Positions 1 to 8,539 of a stretch of DNA of 64,000 bases are shown piece after piece. Both the position numbers and the translations under genes were made by a program. The notes under the pieces were generated by a model. That model was not told the DNA's origin and searched no databases. It worked only from the letters and a program-made list of their open reading frames with translations. The first letter of the stretch is position 1. Each line of letters starts with the position of its first letter. The DNA comes from Verrucolacustris sp044348085 (GTDB lineage Bacteria > Verrucomicrobiota > Verrucomicrobiia > Methylacidiphilales > Verrucolacustridaceae), in the NCBI GenBank assembly GCA_044348085.1, contig JBIKTM010000007.1, positions 14,880-78,879 on the forward strand, in the 5' to 3' direction.

Positions 1-1
1 A

Positions 2-469
2 TTTGAGAAGTTGAGGGATTGGCCGAAACGAAGTGGAGTGACTCCGCGGGTGGTAACGGATTTAGGGGCGGGGGAGGAACGGAGTTTGTTTGAGAAAGCA
101 GGTTGGGAGTTTTTAGATCCCGCAAGTATCTGTTCGGACTGGAGGGAGTATCGAAATTTCTTGGCGTCGAGTCGGGGCGAGTTTTCTCCCGCGAAGGGAG
201 GATATGTCACAGCCCAGACGGGGTGGTTTAGTGATCGAAGTGTGCTTTACCTCTCGTTAGGTCGGCCTGTTCTGTTGCAGAACACGGGTTGGTCAAAGTG
301 GTTGCCTGAGGGGTCGGGGTTGGTGGCTTTTGGATCTTTGGATGAAGCGGTGGAAAAGGTGAAGGAGATAGAGAAAGATTATGCGGCGCATTGTCGAGGG
401 GCAGAAAAAGTGGCGGAAGAGCATCTGGATGCGAGACGATCGATCCCGCAGGCGTTGGCCTGGTTGTGA
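2..469 (+). CDS. Glycosyltransferase, C-terminal part (5' cut by window edge)
   Basis: The reading frame is open to the left edge, so this is the last ~155 residues of a longer protein. The visible part has the layout of a nucleotide-sugar binding C-terminal half of a GT-B glycosyltransferase: an EFSPAKGGYV segment, then WFSDRSVLYLSLGRPVLLQ and a G-L-V-A-F loop before the final helices. The WFSDR..YL..GRPV pattern is familiar from a family annotated as glycosyltransferase in Verrucomicrobia and Proteobacteria. Donor and acceptor cannot be read from the fragment. It converges on sucB with a 20 bp gap, so it belongs to a transcription unit mostly outside the window. Confidence 0.6.
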   Translation, partial: FEKLRDWPKRSGVTPRVVTDLGAGEERSLFEKAGWEFLDPASICSDWREYRNFLASSRGEFSPAKGGYVTAQTGWFSDRSVLYLSLGRPVLLQNTGWSKWLPEGSGLVAFGSLDEAVEKVKEIEKDYAAHCRGAEKVAEEHLDARRSIPQALAWL

Positions 470-489
470 GTTGTCAGCAGGTCGGGTGA

Positions 490-1614
490 CTAGGAAGTTG
501 GATTTAGATTGAGAAGAGCGAGGGCAGGGTTCTCAACAAACTTTTTGATGGCGATGAGGAAGGTGACGGCCTCTTTGCCGTCGATCAAGCGATGGTCATA
601 GGAGAGGGCGAGGTTCATCATGGGGCGGATTTCTACCTGATCTCCAATTGCGACGGGGCGTTGCTGAATAGCGTGAAGACCGAGGATAGCCGATTGGGGT
701 GGGTTCAGGATTGGTGTGGAGAGAACAGAGCCGTACACCCCTCCATTGGAAATCGTGAAGACTCCGCCCATCAGGTCAGGCAGGGAAAGTTTGCCTTCAC
801 GAGCGCGAGTCGCGACGGCGGCGAGGGCCTTTTCCAGGCCAGGGAGGTCGAGTTGGTCGCAATCCCTTAAAACAGGCACTACCAAACCTTTTTCGGTTCC
901 TACGGCGACACCGATATCGAAATAGTGCTGGTTGACGATCTCGTCTCCTTCAATTCGGGCATTCAGAGCAGGAACTGTTTTGAGCGCGTGGACGGCGGCT
1001 TGGAGGAAGAAGCTCATAAAGCCGAGTTTAACGCCGTGCTGTGCTTGGAATGTGGGTTGGACTTCGGTTCGAAGAGCAATCAAGTTGGATAAATCGGCTT
1101 CGTTGAAGGTGGTCAAAATCGCGGCTGTTTGCTGGGCGCTAACGAGGCGGTCTGCGATCTTGCGACGAAGGGGGGACATCTTCTTTCGTGTTTCTCGGCC
1201 AGAGCGTGAGGAATCGTGGGAGACGACGGCGGTGTCCGCCTCAGTATGAACAAGCGTAGGGATGGAAGCGGGGGAGGTTTCCCGAGTCGGTGTTTTCGTG
1301 GCAGGTGCATTGTCCTGCTGTTTCTTTGGAGTCTCTGGAGGGGTGGTTTTTCGGGCGGGGGCTTTTCCTGGGTGGAGGTTGCCGACCGTCTGGCCCACTT
1401 TCACCTCTGTGCCTTCTGGAACGAGAATTTCGATTGTGCCATCCGCCTCGGCAAACACTTCGGATGTCACTTTATCCGTTTCGATCTCAAAGAGGGCCTC
1501 GCCTGAGGATACCGTGTCGCCATTTTTCTTTTTCCAGCTCCCAAGAACACCTGAGGTAATTGATTCACCTACGGAGGGAACGCGAATGGGAAGGAGAGTG
1601 GTGGCGGTGCTCAT
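490..1614 (-). CDS. sucB: Dihydrolipoyllysine succinyltransferase, E2 of 2-oxoglutarate dehydrogenase
   Basis: E2 transfers the succinyl group from E1-bound thiamine diphosphate via lipoyl-lysine to CoA in the TCA cycle. The lipoyl domain spans residues 1-80, with the lipoylated lysine K48 in ETDKVT. The acyltransferase domain spans about 142-374 and carries the catalytic H341xxxD345G346 motif (YDHRLIDG). The two are joined by a Pro/Thr/Lys-rich linker at about 81-141. I do not see the small E3-binding (peripheral subunit-binding) domain that normally lies between them, which explains the short length (374 aa versus about 400). Its ATG overlaps the sucA stop (ATGA), so the two are translationally coupled. 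No E3 (lpd) gene is in the window. Confidence 0.93.
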   Translation of the reverse strand: MSTATTLLPIRVPSVGESITSGVLGSWKKKNGDTVSSGEALFEIETDKVTSEVFAEADGTIEILVPEGTEVKVGQTVGNLHPGKAPARKTTPPETPKKQQDNAPATKTPTRETSPASIPTLVHTEADTAVVSHDSSRSGRETRKKMSPLRRKIADRLVSAQQTAAILTTFNEADLSNLIALRTEVQPTFQAQHGVKLGFMSFFLQAAVHALKTVPALNARIEGDEIVNQHYFDIGVAVGTEKGLVVPVLRDCDQLDLPGLEKALAAVATRAREGKLSLPDLMGGVFTISNGGVYGSVLSTPILNPPQSAILGLHAIQQRPVAIGDQVEIRPMMNLALSYDHRLIDGKEAVTFLIAIKKFVENPALALLNLNPTS

Positions 1615-4529
1615 TTTTTCTTTTTCCTTTTGTTGGTGGATTTTGAAGCGGCAGTAGGTGTTCCTGTCTTTTTCTGGGAAGGAGTTGGGGCTTTTGGTTG
1701 GATTGCAAAAGCCTCATGGACGAGTTGGTTTTGTTCCAGTGTGTGGATGATCAGCGAACCTGTGGCTGGAGAGGAGGAGGCATCCCGGCCGACATATCGA
1801 ACGGGTTTCTTAATCACGGCGGGTAGACGAAGTGCGAGATGAGCCCAGGCTCCCATGTTTTCAGACTCCTCTTGGCACCAGATGATTTCTGCATCCGGGG
1901 AGTGGCGGGAGAGAATCTCCGTCAGTTTCTTGGCGTGGAGAGGGTAAATCTGCTCCAAGCGAACAATTGCAGTGTGGGTAATTTTGTTTTTTCTTTGGTA
2001 ATCTTGAAGATCGTAAAAGACTTTCCCTGAGCAAAGGATGACGCGCTGGGCGCCTTTTGTGACCTCGGGGTCGGGCAATATTTCTTGGAATGCGCCGCGG
2101 GTGAGGTCGGTTACAGGACTGGTGGCACGTGCATCCCGGAGGAGGCCTTTCGGAGTCATTACAATCAAGGGTTTGATGATTTTGCGAAGTGCTTGCCGAC
2201 GAATGAGGTGAAAATAGTTGGCGGGCGTTGTGGGATATGTGACGGCCATATTGTCCTCCGCACAAAGCTGAAGGAATCGTTCTAGTCGAGCGCTGGAGTG
2301 TTCAGGGCCTTGGCCGTGGTAGCCGTGGGGAAGAAGTAGAGTGAGACGGGAGCTGGTGCCCCACTTGGATTCGGAAGAAGTTATGTATTGATCGATCTGT
2401 GTTTGAGCCCCGTTTGCAAAATCACCGAACTGCGCTTCCCAGATGACCAGCATCTCGGGGCAGTCGAGAGAGTAGCCGTAATCGAAGCCCAGCACGGCGG
2501 CCTCGGATAGGGGCGAATTGTAGACACAGAATGAAGCTTGGTTTTTGCTGAGATTTTTTAGTGGGATATATCGGGCGCGGGTACGGAGGTCGTACACGGC
2601 GGAGTGGCGATGGCTGAAGGTGCCGCGGCGACTGTCTTGGCCCGACAGGCGGATCGGAGTGCCTGAGGTGAGTAGGGAGGCAAATGCAAGATGCTCTGCA
2701 CAACCCCAGTCCAGCGGGGTGGTACCAGCAGCCATGGCACGACGGGTATCCAGAACTTTGCGAATCTTGTTATTGATCTGGAAATCGGAGGGGATGGTCG
2801 AGATCGAGACTCCAAGTTCCGCGATTTTCTTGGCGGGAACAGCGGTGGGAACTTCTTGAAGAAGTTCGGGGCAGGATAGAGGTGGGTGGAGGCGGGGTTG
2901 AATCTTGCTTACGACTTGGCGGGACTCCTGAAGCGCCTCTTCCGAAACGATGCTAATCTGCGTGCGGATCTTTTCTATTTCTTCCTCTGTAATGATGCCT
3001 GCATCCAGAAGCTTGCGGGCGAGGAGACGACTGACGGGAGGATGGGCATCGATTTCTGAGTAGAGAGTGGGTTGTGTGAAGTTAGGTTCATCTCCCTCGT
3101 TATGGCCGTGGCGACGGTAGCAGACGATATCGATAATGATGTCTTCGTGAAACTTTTGGCGAAAGTCGAGTGCGAGTTGGATGATGGAGGCAGCGGCGAG
3201 GGGGTCATCGCCGTTGACGTGAAAAATAGGAATTCCAAAGGCTTTGCCTGGCGCGGTGCAGTAGCGGCTGGAGCGGGAGTCATCTGGAAGGGTAGTGAAG
3301 GCGATCTGGTTATTGACGATGATGTGGATCGTGCCCCCCGTTCGGTAGCCTTCGAGGCGGGAGAGATTCAAGGTTTCCGCAACGATTCCTTGGCCGATGA
3401 AGGCCCCGTCCCCGTGAATAAGGACTGGCACAACCTTTTCCCGCTTTACCGTGTCGTCCCGGTGCCGCTGGCGGGCGCGGGCTTTGCCCTCGACGACAGG
3501 ATTAACGGCTTCTAAGTGGCTGGGGTTCGGGGCGAGGGAGAGGCGGACTTTTTTGCCCGTTGAGGTGGAGACCTCATTTTCATATCCGAGGTGATATTTT
3601 ACGTCTCCATCCCCCAGAACGGTTTCAGGAACATAGTTTTCGTGAAATTCGGTAAACAGTTTACGACGTGATTTTCCGAGCGTGTTCACGAGAACGTTGA
3701 GACGTCCCCGGTGAGCCATGCCGATGACGACCTCCTCTACTCCCGAGGTGGGGCAGGCTTCGATCAGTGTATCGAGAACAGCGATCAAGGTTTCGCCACC
3801 TTCAAGAGAAAATCTTTTTTGGCCAACGTAGCGTGTGTGGAGAAACCGTTCGAGGGACTCGGCTGCGATAATCTTTTCTAGAATTCTTCGTTGCTGTTCG
3901 GGGGAGAAGGAGGGTTGGTTGCGGGTACGTTCCATTCGATCGCGAAGCCAGCGGCGGATGGCGAAGTTCATGATATGCATGAATTCGACCCCGATATGGT
4001 CGCAGTAGGTTTGTTTCAGGAATGAGAGAATCTCGCGGAGGGTACGGGGGCCGCCGCCGCCGAGCGTGCCTGAGTCGAAAATCGAATCGAGGTCTGCCTC
4101 GGTGAAGCGAAAGGTGGAGAGTGAGAGGTCGGAATTTTCTTCTGGGGTTAGACCCAGAGGATCGAGGTGAGCAAGGGTGTGGCCGAGGGCACGGTACGCG
4201 AAGAGAAGGTTGTAGATTCTGGCTTGCGGCAGAACGTTTCCGAATTCGGGGCTCGGCCCATTCTTGACGGTGGCTGAGGTGGAGCGGAGGGGGGGGCGGA
4301 GTTGGCAGCCGAGTTCAAATCCCTCAAAGAATGCGCGCCATGTGGGGTCGACGCTTGAGGGATCTGTTTTCCAGGCTTCGTGCAGCTCCTCCAGAAAAGC
4401 GGTGTTGCCAGGGTGCCCGATGCGACCGAGGGCTGGGGATGGAGAGGAAGAGGTACGATTCGGGTTTAAACGATCTAGAACGTCTAGGGCGGAATCTCTA
4501 CTTGAAGTAGGATCGTTGGATGAGGCCAT
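1611..4529 (-). CDS. sucA: 2-oxoglutarate dehydrogenase E1 component
   Basis: This thiamine-diphosphate-dependent decarboxylase is the first enzyme of the 2-oxoglutarate dehydrogenase complex. The N-terminal segment at about 45-70 (LEELHEAWKTDPSSVDPTW) is the conserved E1o N-terminal motif. Further signatures are MAHRGRLNVL, IHGDGAFIGQG (ThDP/Mg binding) and RRHGHNEGDEP. At 972 aa it is slightly longer than the usual ~930. The excess lies in an N-terminal Ser/Pro-rich stretch and a highly basic Lys-rich tail of about 25 residues. No good Shine-Dalgarno precedes the ATG. It is first in a two-gene unit with sucB, and a plausible promoter lies about 70-100 bp upstream. Confidence 0.96.
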   Translation of the reverse strand: MASSNDPTSSRDSALDVLDRLNPNRTSSSPSPALGRIGHPGNTAFLEELHEAWKTDPSSVDPTWRAFFEGFELGCQLRPPLRSTSATVKNGPSPEFGNVLPQARIYNLLFAYRALGHTLAHLDPLGLTPEENSDLSLSTFRFTEADLDSIFDSGTLGGGGPRTLREILSFLKQTYCDHIGVEFMHIMNFAIRRWLRDRMERTRNQPSFSPEQQRRILEKIIAAESLERFLHTRYVGQKRFSLEGGETLIAVLDTLIEACPTSGVEEVVIGMAHRGRLNVLVNTLGKSRRKLFTEFHENYVPETVLGDGDVKYHLGYENEVSTSTGKKVRLSLAPNPSHLEAVNPVVEGKARARQRHRDDTVKREKVVPVLIHGDGAFIGQGIVAETLNLSRLEGYRTGGTIHIIVNNQIAFTTLPDDSRSSRYCTAPGKAFGIPIFHVNGDDPLAAASIIQLALDFRQKFHEDIIIDIVCYRRHGHNEGDEPNFTQPTLYSEIDAHPPVSRLLARKLLDAGIITEEEIEKIRTQISIVSEEALQESRQVVSKIQPRLHPPLSCPELLQEVPTAVPAKKIAELGVSISTIPSDFQINNKIRKVLDTRRAMAAGTTPLDWGCAEHLAFASLLTSGTPIRLSGQDSRRGTFSHRHSAVYDLRTRARYIPLKNLSKNQASFCVYNSPLSEAAVLGFDYGYSLDCPEMLVIWEAQFGDFANGAQTQIDQYITSSESKWGTSSRLTLLLPHGYHGQGPEHSSARLERFLQLCAEDNMAVTYPTTPANYFHLIRRQALRKIIKPLIVMTPKGLLRDARATSPVTDLTRGAFQEILPDPEVTKGAQRVILCSGKVFYDLQDYQRKNKITHTAIVRLEQIYPLHAKKLTEILSRHSPDAEIIWCQEESENMGAWAHLALRLPAVIKKPVRYVGRDASSSPATGSLIIHTLEQNQLVHEAFAIQPKAPTPSQKKTGTPTAASKSTNKRKKKK

Positions 4530-4599
4530 GAACTGGTATCATTCCACAAATTAGGGGTCTGGGCGAGTATGGATTAGAAAATTATTACATTATGCTAAC

Positions 4600-4628
4600 T
4601 ATTTATGGTGAATTACTTATACTTACAA
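4600..4628 (-). promoter_or_regulatory. Candidate sigma70 promoter of sucAB
   Basis: On the minus strand a TTGTAA box (4623-4628) and a TAAATA box (4600-4605) are separated by exactly 17 bp. They sit in the only strongly AT-rich patch of the area (about 4560-4640). Transcription would start near 4593, giving a leader of about 65 nt before the sucA ATG. This is a consensus match by eye only. Confidence 0.4.
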
Positions 4629-4697
4629 AAAAAGCTAAATTTAGATGAAAAAGAGAAGGAGGCTTTGCCTTTTCATTTTCTAGGGCAGTTTTGAGTA

Positions 4698-5075
4698 GTG
4701 AGGAGAGAGCAGAGAAATGTGTTGGGGGGTGATCTGAAGCCTTGTTCGATGGATCCTTTGACGGGGTTTACGAGGTCGGGGAGTTGTGAGGGGCATGAGG
4801 CGGATCGCGGGTGTCATGCGGTATGTGCGCAAGTGACTGCAAAATTTTTGGAGTTTAGTCGACAGATGGGGAACGATCTTTCGACTCCCAGACCTGAATA
4901 TGCTTTTCCGGGATTGAAGGAGGGAGATCGGTGGTGTGTTTGTGCGGCACGATGGGAGGAGGCGAGGGTTGCGGGAAAAGCTCCGTTGGTGGTTTTGGAG
5001 TCTACGCATGAGTCGGCACTGGAGCATGTGAAGCTGTCTGATTTAAGAAAACATGCTCTGGATGTGGCGGGATAG
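4698..5075 (+). CDS. DUF2237 family protein
   Basis: This 125-residue protein matches the uncharacterised DUF2237 family over nearly its full length. The N-terminal NVLGGDLKPCSMDPLTGF, the central STPRPEYAFPGLKEGDRWC and the C-terminal ESTHESALEHV are the family hallmarks. Several conserved cysteines (CSMDP, GSCEG, GCHAVC, CVCAARW) suggest metal binding or a redox role, but no function is established. The start is GTG at 4698, three bases after an in-frame TGA, because the conserved region begins only seven residues in. No clear ribosome binding site precedes it. It is divergent from sucA and upstream of ubiD by 83 bp. Confidence 0.85.
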   Translation: MRREQRNVLGGDLKPCSMDPLTGFTRSGSCEGHEADRGCHAVCAQVTAKFLEFSRQMGNDLSTPRPEYAFPGLKEGDRWCVCAARWEEARVAGKAPLVVLESTHESALEHVKLSDLRKHALDVAG

Positions 5076-5158
5076 GTCAATCTTTCGAATTTCTTAAGGC
5101 GAAGCAAAGGGGAAGGGGGTCTTGTTTGGGGAGTAAAATCGGGCAGAATTTATGATTC

Positions 5159-6643
5159 ATGGCATATGAAGATTCAGACAGTTGGGTAGAGCGACTGGAG
5201 AAGGAGGGGGAACTTCTGCGGGTTCGAGAACCCGCGTCTGTTGATTTGGTGATCGCAGCGGCAGCAGATGAGGAGTCGAAGTCACCCATGGGTGGAAAAG
5301 CCCTTTTGTTTGAAAAGCCAGTGAAAGCGGATGGTCGGCTTTACGATTTTCCTGTTTTGATCAACGGGTATGGTTCGGCAAGACGAATGGCTTTGGCTTT
5401 AGGGAGAGATCGGGTGGATCAGATCGGGGATGAAGTGGGCGCTCTTGTGAAAGCAAAGCCGCCTGCGGGTTTGGGCGAGGCGTGGGATCTTTTTCGAAGA
5501 GGTTTGGAATTGCGGCATGCGCGCCCTGTGAAAGTAGGAAGCGGTGCATGCCAAGAGGTAGTTCATCGGGCGGAGGATGGAGGGGATGGGTTGGGTTTGA
5601 TTCCTGTCCTAAAGACTTGGCCGAAAGATGGAGGACCTTTTTTCACACTGCCCCAGGTGATTACGGAGGATCCAGAAACGAAGGAGAGAAATGTGGGAAT
5701 GTATCGAATTCAGGTGCTGGGGGCTTGGGATGCTGCGTTGCACTGGCAGTTGCACAAAGTGGGAGCTCGGCATGGGAAAAAATATAGAGAGATGGGGAAA
5801 CCCATGCCTGTGGCCGTCGCATTAGGAGGAGATCCGGCGAACGCATTTGCCGCAACGGCTCCTTTGCCTGATGGGATCGACGAGTACATGTTTGCAGGTT
5901 TTTTACGCAGAAAATCGGTTGCGTTTGTGCCGGCGGTGAGTCAACCAATTCAGGTTCCGGCGGACGCAGATTTTGTGATCGAGGGTACGGTCGATCCTTC
6001 TGGAGAGCCCGTGAATGAAGGACCTTTTGGAGATCACACGGGATTTTACACCCCGATGGACCGGTATCCTCATTTTCGTGTCACTGCGATTACGCACAGA
6101 AAAAACGCCATCTATCCTGCGACTGTGGTCGGAAAACCGCCGATGGAAGACTTTTGGTTAGGATCGGCTAGTGTTCGGATTCTTTTGCCTGTCTTAAAAA
6201 TGAATTTTCCAGAGTTGGTCGATCTGGCCTTACCTGCGGAGGGAGTGTTTCACAACTTGGCGTTTGTGAGCGTGAAAAAACAGTATCCTTATCAGGCCTT
6301 CAAGCTGATGCATGGCTTGTGGGGGGCGGGCCAGATGATGTTTACGAAAATCATTGTAGTCGTGGATGAACATGTAAATGTTCACAACACGAGTGAGGTT
6401 CTTTTTTACCTCGGAGCCAATGTGGATCCGGAACGAGATATGATTTTCATTAAAAGCCCCTGCGACAGTTTGGATCATGCCACGAGCCTGCCTAATGTAG
6501 GAAGTCATGTGGGAATTGATGCGACTCGAAAACTTGAAGGCGAGGGTTATCGGAGAGGTTGGCCAGAGGAGTGTCGCACGACTGCGGAGGCATCCATGAA
6601 GGCCAAGGCTTTGTTGGGGACGGCAAGAAAGGGGGTCCGATGA
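5159..6643 (+). CDS. ubiD: UbiD family prenylated-FMN-dependent decarboxylase
   Basis: UbiD enzymes decarboxylate aromatic or unsaturated acids using the prenylated FMN made by UbiX. The family signature NEGPFGDHTGFY is present near residue 285, followed by a ...YPATVVGKPPMED... segment typical of the prFMN pocket. The length (494 aa) is normal. The stop overlaps the ubiX ATG by 4 bp, so cofactor maker and user are coupled. The substrate is not readable from sequence. A quinone-pathway acid (ubiquinone or menaquinone/futalosine route) is the default expectation because ubiX and an adenosine/adenine deaminase family gene follow in the same operon. No Shine-Dalgarno is evident before the ATG. 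Confidence 0.9.
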   Translation: MAYEDSDSWVERLEKEGELLRVREPASVDLVIAAAADEESKSPMGGKALLFEKPVKADGRLYDFPVLINGYGSARRMALALGRDRVDQIGDEVGALVKAKPPAGLGEAWDLFRRGLELRHARPVKVGSGACQEVVHRAEDGGDGLGLIPVLKTWPKDGGPFFTLPQVITEDPETKERNVGMYRIQVLGAWDAALHWQLHKVGARHGKKYREMGKPMPVAVALGGDPANAFAATAPLPDGIDEYMFAGFLRRKSVAFVPAVSQPIQVPADADFVIEGTVDPSGEPVNEGPFGDHTGFYTPMDRYPHFRVTAITHRKNAIYPATVVGKPPMEDFWLGSASVRILLPVLKMNFPELVDLALPAEGVFHNLAFVSVKKQYPYQAFKLMHGLWGAGQMMFTKIIVVVDEHVNVHNTSEVLFYLGANVDPERDMIFIKSPCDSLDHATSLPNVGSHVGIDATRKLEGEGYRRGWPEECRTTAEASMKAKALLGTARKGVR

Positions 6644-7215
6644 AACTCGTGATTGCTGTGACGGGAGCAAGTGGATCGATTTACGCCCAACGGTTGCTAG
6701 ACGAGATCGATCGCTCAAAACAGGTGAAGGAATGTCATGTCGTGTTAAGCACCCATGCCGCAGAAGTGGCGGCGACAGAGTTAGGGGCCAAGGGCCTGCA
6801 AATTCCCAAGGGAATGAAAGTGCATGGGGACAAGACAATGCAGGTGCCGTTTGCGAGTGGGTCGGCTAAGTTTGAAGCGATGGTCATCGTTCCTTGTTCG
6901 ATGGGGACGCTGGGACGGATTGCCCACGGGTACAGTGATGGGACGATTGCCCGTTCCGCCGATGTTTTTCTGAAGGAGAAGAGGAAGTTGATTTTGGTGC
7001 CTCGGGAAACCCCATGGAATCTGGTACAGGCACGAAATGTGGTGACCCTTTTGGAGGCAGGCGCGGTGATGTTGCCTGCGATTCCATCTTTTTACGGAAG
7101 ACCGAAAACGGTGGAGGAGGTTGCGGACACGGTTGTGGCGAGGGTTCTCGACCATTTGGGTTTATCCAATGAGTTGGTGAAGCGATGGAAAAGTGGAGAG
7201 GGCGAAAAAGAGTAA
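6640..7215 (+). CDS. ubiX: UbiX flavin prenyltransferase
   Basis: UbiX prenylates FMN with dimethylallyl phosphate to make the UbiD cofactor. The start used here is the ATG at 6640 (MKLVIAVTGASGS), which overlaps the ubiD stop as ATGA. A longer in-frame reading begins inside ubiD and is rejected, because the family begins directly at the VTGASG nucleotide-binding motif. VPCSMGTLGRIAHG and the RETPWN segment that follows are classic UbiX motifs. At 191 aa it has normal length. It is the second gene of the operon ubiD-ubiX-M16-deaminase-pabB-pabC-proS. Confidence 0.93.
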   Translation: MKLVIAVTGASGSIYAQRLLDEIDRSKQVKECHVVLSTHAAEVAATELGAKGLQIPKGMKVHGDKTMQVPFASGSAKFEAMVIVPCSMGTLGRIAHGYSDGTIARSADVFLKEKRKLILVPRETPWNLVQARNVVTLLEAGAVMLPAIPSFYGRPKTVEEVADTVVARVLDHLGLSNELVKRWKSGEGEKE

Positions 7216-7258
7216 CCTTGGGATTGGAACTCCTGCGGGAGAGGGATAGGGTTCGACG

Positions 7259-8539
7259 ATGGCTTATGCAATTGTGGAAAAGGTAGCCGGAGTTCCCGTG
7301 GTGTTAAGGACACGGGACGAGGCCCCTGGGGTTGCGGTGGGGCTTTTTTACTCGGCGGGTTCCCGATGGGAAAATTCGAACGAGCACGGGGCGGCTCATT
7401 TTGTGGAACACCTTCTTTTTAAAGGAACCAAAAAACGGTCCTGTAAGGAGTTGAGTCGTGAGGTGGAAGGTCGTGGTGGAGATCTGAACGCTTTTACGGG
7501 GGAAGAAACGCTTTGTCTTCACGGCAGAGTTCCGGCGGGCCACGGATCTCGACTGGTCTCGCTATTGGCCGAGATGGCGTTGGAATCAACATTTCCTGCG
7601 GATGAAGTCGAGCGGGAGCGGGGGGTGATTACCGAGGAGATACGGATGATGGAGGATCAACCCTCGATGGTGGCTGGGGAGGCTCTGAATGCATTGCTGT
7701 GGCCGAATCAAGCGGTAGGGCGACCGATTGCAGGATCGATTGCTACCGTAGGTGGTATCTCGAGGGCTGGTTTGATGGGTTACTGGCAGAGGCGGATTCA
7801 GAAAGTGCAACCGATCCTCGTGGTTGCGGGTGGGATTGGAGCCAAGGAGGTGATGGAGACAGCCAAAAAAGCTTTGGGCAAATCGGGTCGTGAATGCGGG
7901 ATCAAGCCAACTCCTGCTGTCAGAGTGAAAGGCAAGAGTCTTCGGGTGGTGGCGGTGGCAAAGCCTGTGCAGCAGGTCAATGTAGCTCTGGGAATGTATG
8001 CGGTCGGAAGGATGGACCCAAAGCGGCATGCATTGAGAATGTTAAGTGTGATTTTGGGAGAGGCGATGAGCTCGCGGCTTTTTCAGCGTCTTCGGGAGGA
8101 ACAAGGTTTGGTGTATTCCGTGTCGAGTGGGGCTCATCTTCAAAGGGATGACGGAGTGTTTTATATTTCTGCAGGTTTGGAGCCGGGCAATCTCGGCAAA
8201 GCGCTGGCATTGATTGCGGAGGAGTTGCGCTCTTTGGCGACGCGAGGCCCGGGAGCGGCAGAGTTAAAGAGAGCCAAGGATTATGTGACGGGACAATTTG
8301 CCTTGGGTTTAGAGGGAACGAGCCAGCAGATGTTCTGGATGGGAGATGCGATGTTGACCCGGGGACGGGTGGTCGAGCCTAAAGAGGCGATTGAGCGTTT
8401 AGCGAAAGTGAACGCAGCCGCAGTCCGAGATGTGGCACGAGAAATTTATCAACCGGGTCGTCTCTGCGTATCCGCGGCAGGACCTGAGATGAGCGAGGCG
8501 AGGCTACAGTCGGCAGCCCTGCCTTTAGCAAAAGGATGA
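7259..8539 (+). CDS. M16 family zinc peptidase (processing-peptidase-like)
   Basis: This is a single-chain pitrilysin-type (inverzincin) metallopeptidase. Zinc and catalytic residues are visible in H47-F-V-E50-H51 (HFVEHLLFKG), with the downstream glutamate in the region ERGVITEEIRMMEDQ. The C-terminal half has the R/Y-type substrate motif region (GLVYSVSSGAH). The length (426 aa) matches the small M16B/PqqF-like bacterial proteins that resemble mitochondrial processing peptidase beta. No signal peptide is seen, so it is probably cytoplasmic. Its stop overlaps the next gene's ATG by 4 bp. Its in vivo substrate is unknown. Confidence 0.88.
   Translation: MAYAIVEKVAGVPVVLRTRDEAPGVAVGLFYSAGSRWENSNEHGAAHFVEHLLFKGTKKRSCKELSREVEGRGGDLNAFTGEETLCLHGRVPAGHGSRLVSLLAEMALESTFPADEVERERGVITEEIRMMEDQPSMVAGEALNALLWPNQAVGRPIAGSIATVGGISRAGLMGYWQRRIQKVQPILVVAGGIGAKEVMETAKKALGKSGRECGIKPTPAVRVKGKSLRVVAVAKPVQQVNVALGMYAVGRMDPKRHALRMLSVILGEAMSSRLFQRLREEQGLVYSVSSGAHLQRDDGVFYISAGLEPGNLGKALALIAEELRSLATRGPGAAELKRAKDYVTGQFALGLEGTSQQMFWMGDAMLTRGRVVEPKEAIERLAKVNAAAVRDVAREIYQPGRLCVSAAGPEMSEARLQSAALPLAKG

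Noticed and set aside
4640..4680. AGGC/GCCT hairpin with T-rich flank between sucA and the DUF2237 gene
   Set aside because: The stem needs several G-U pairs and the T-run is broken; it does not sit at the end of any gene on the right strand.
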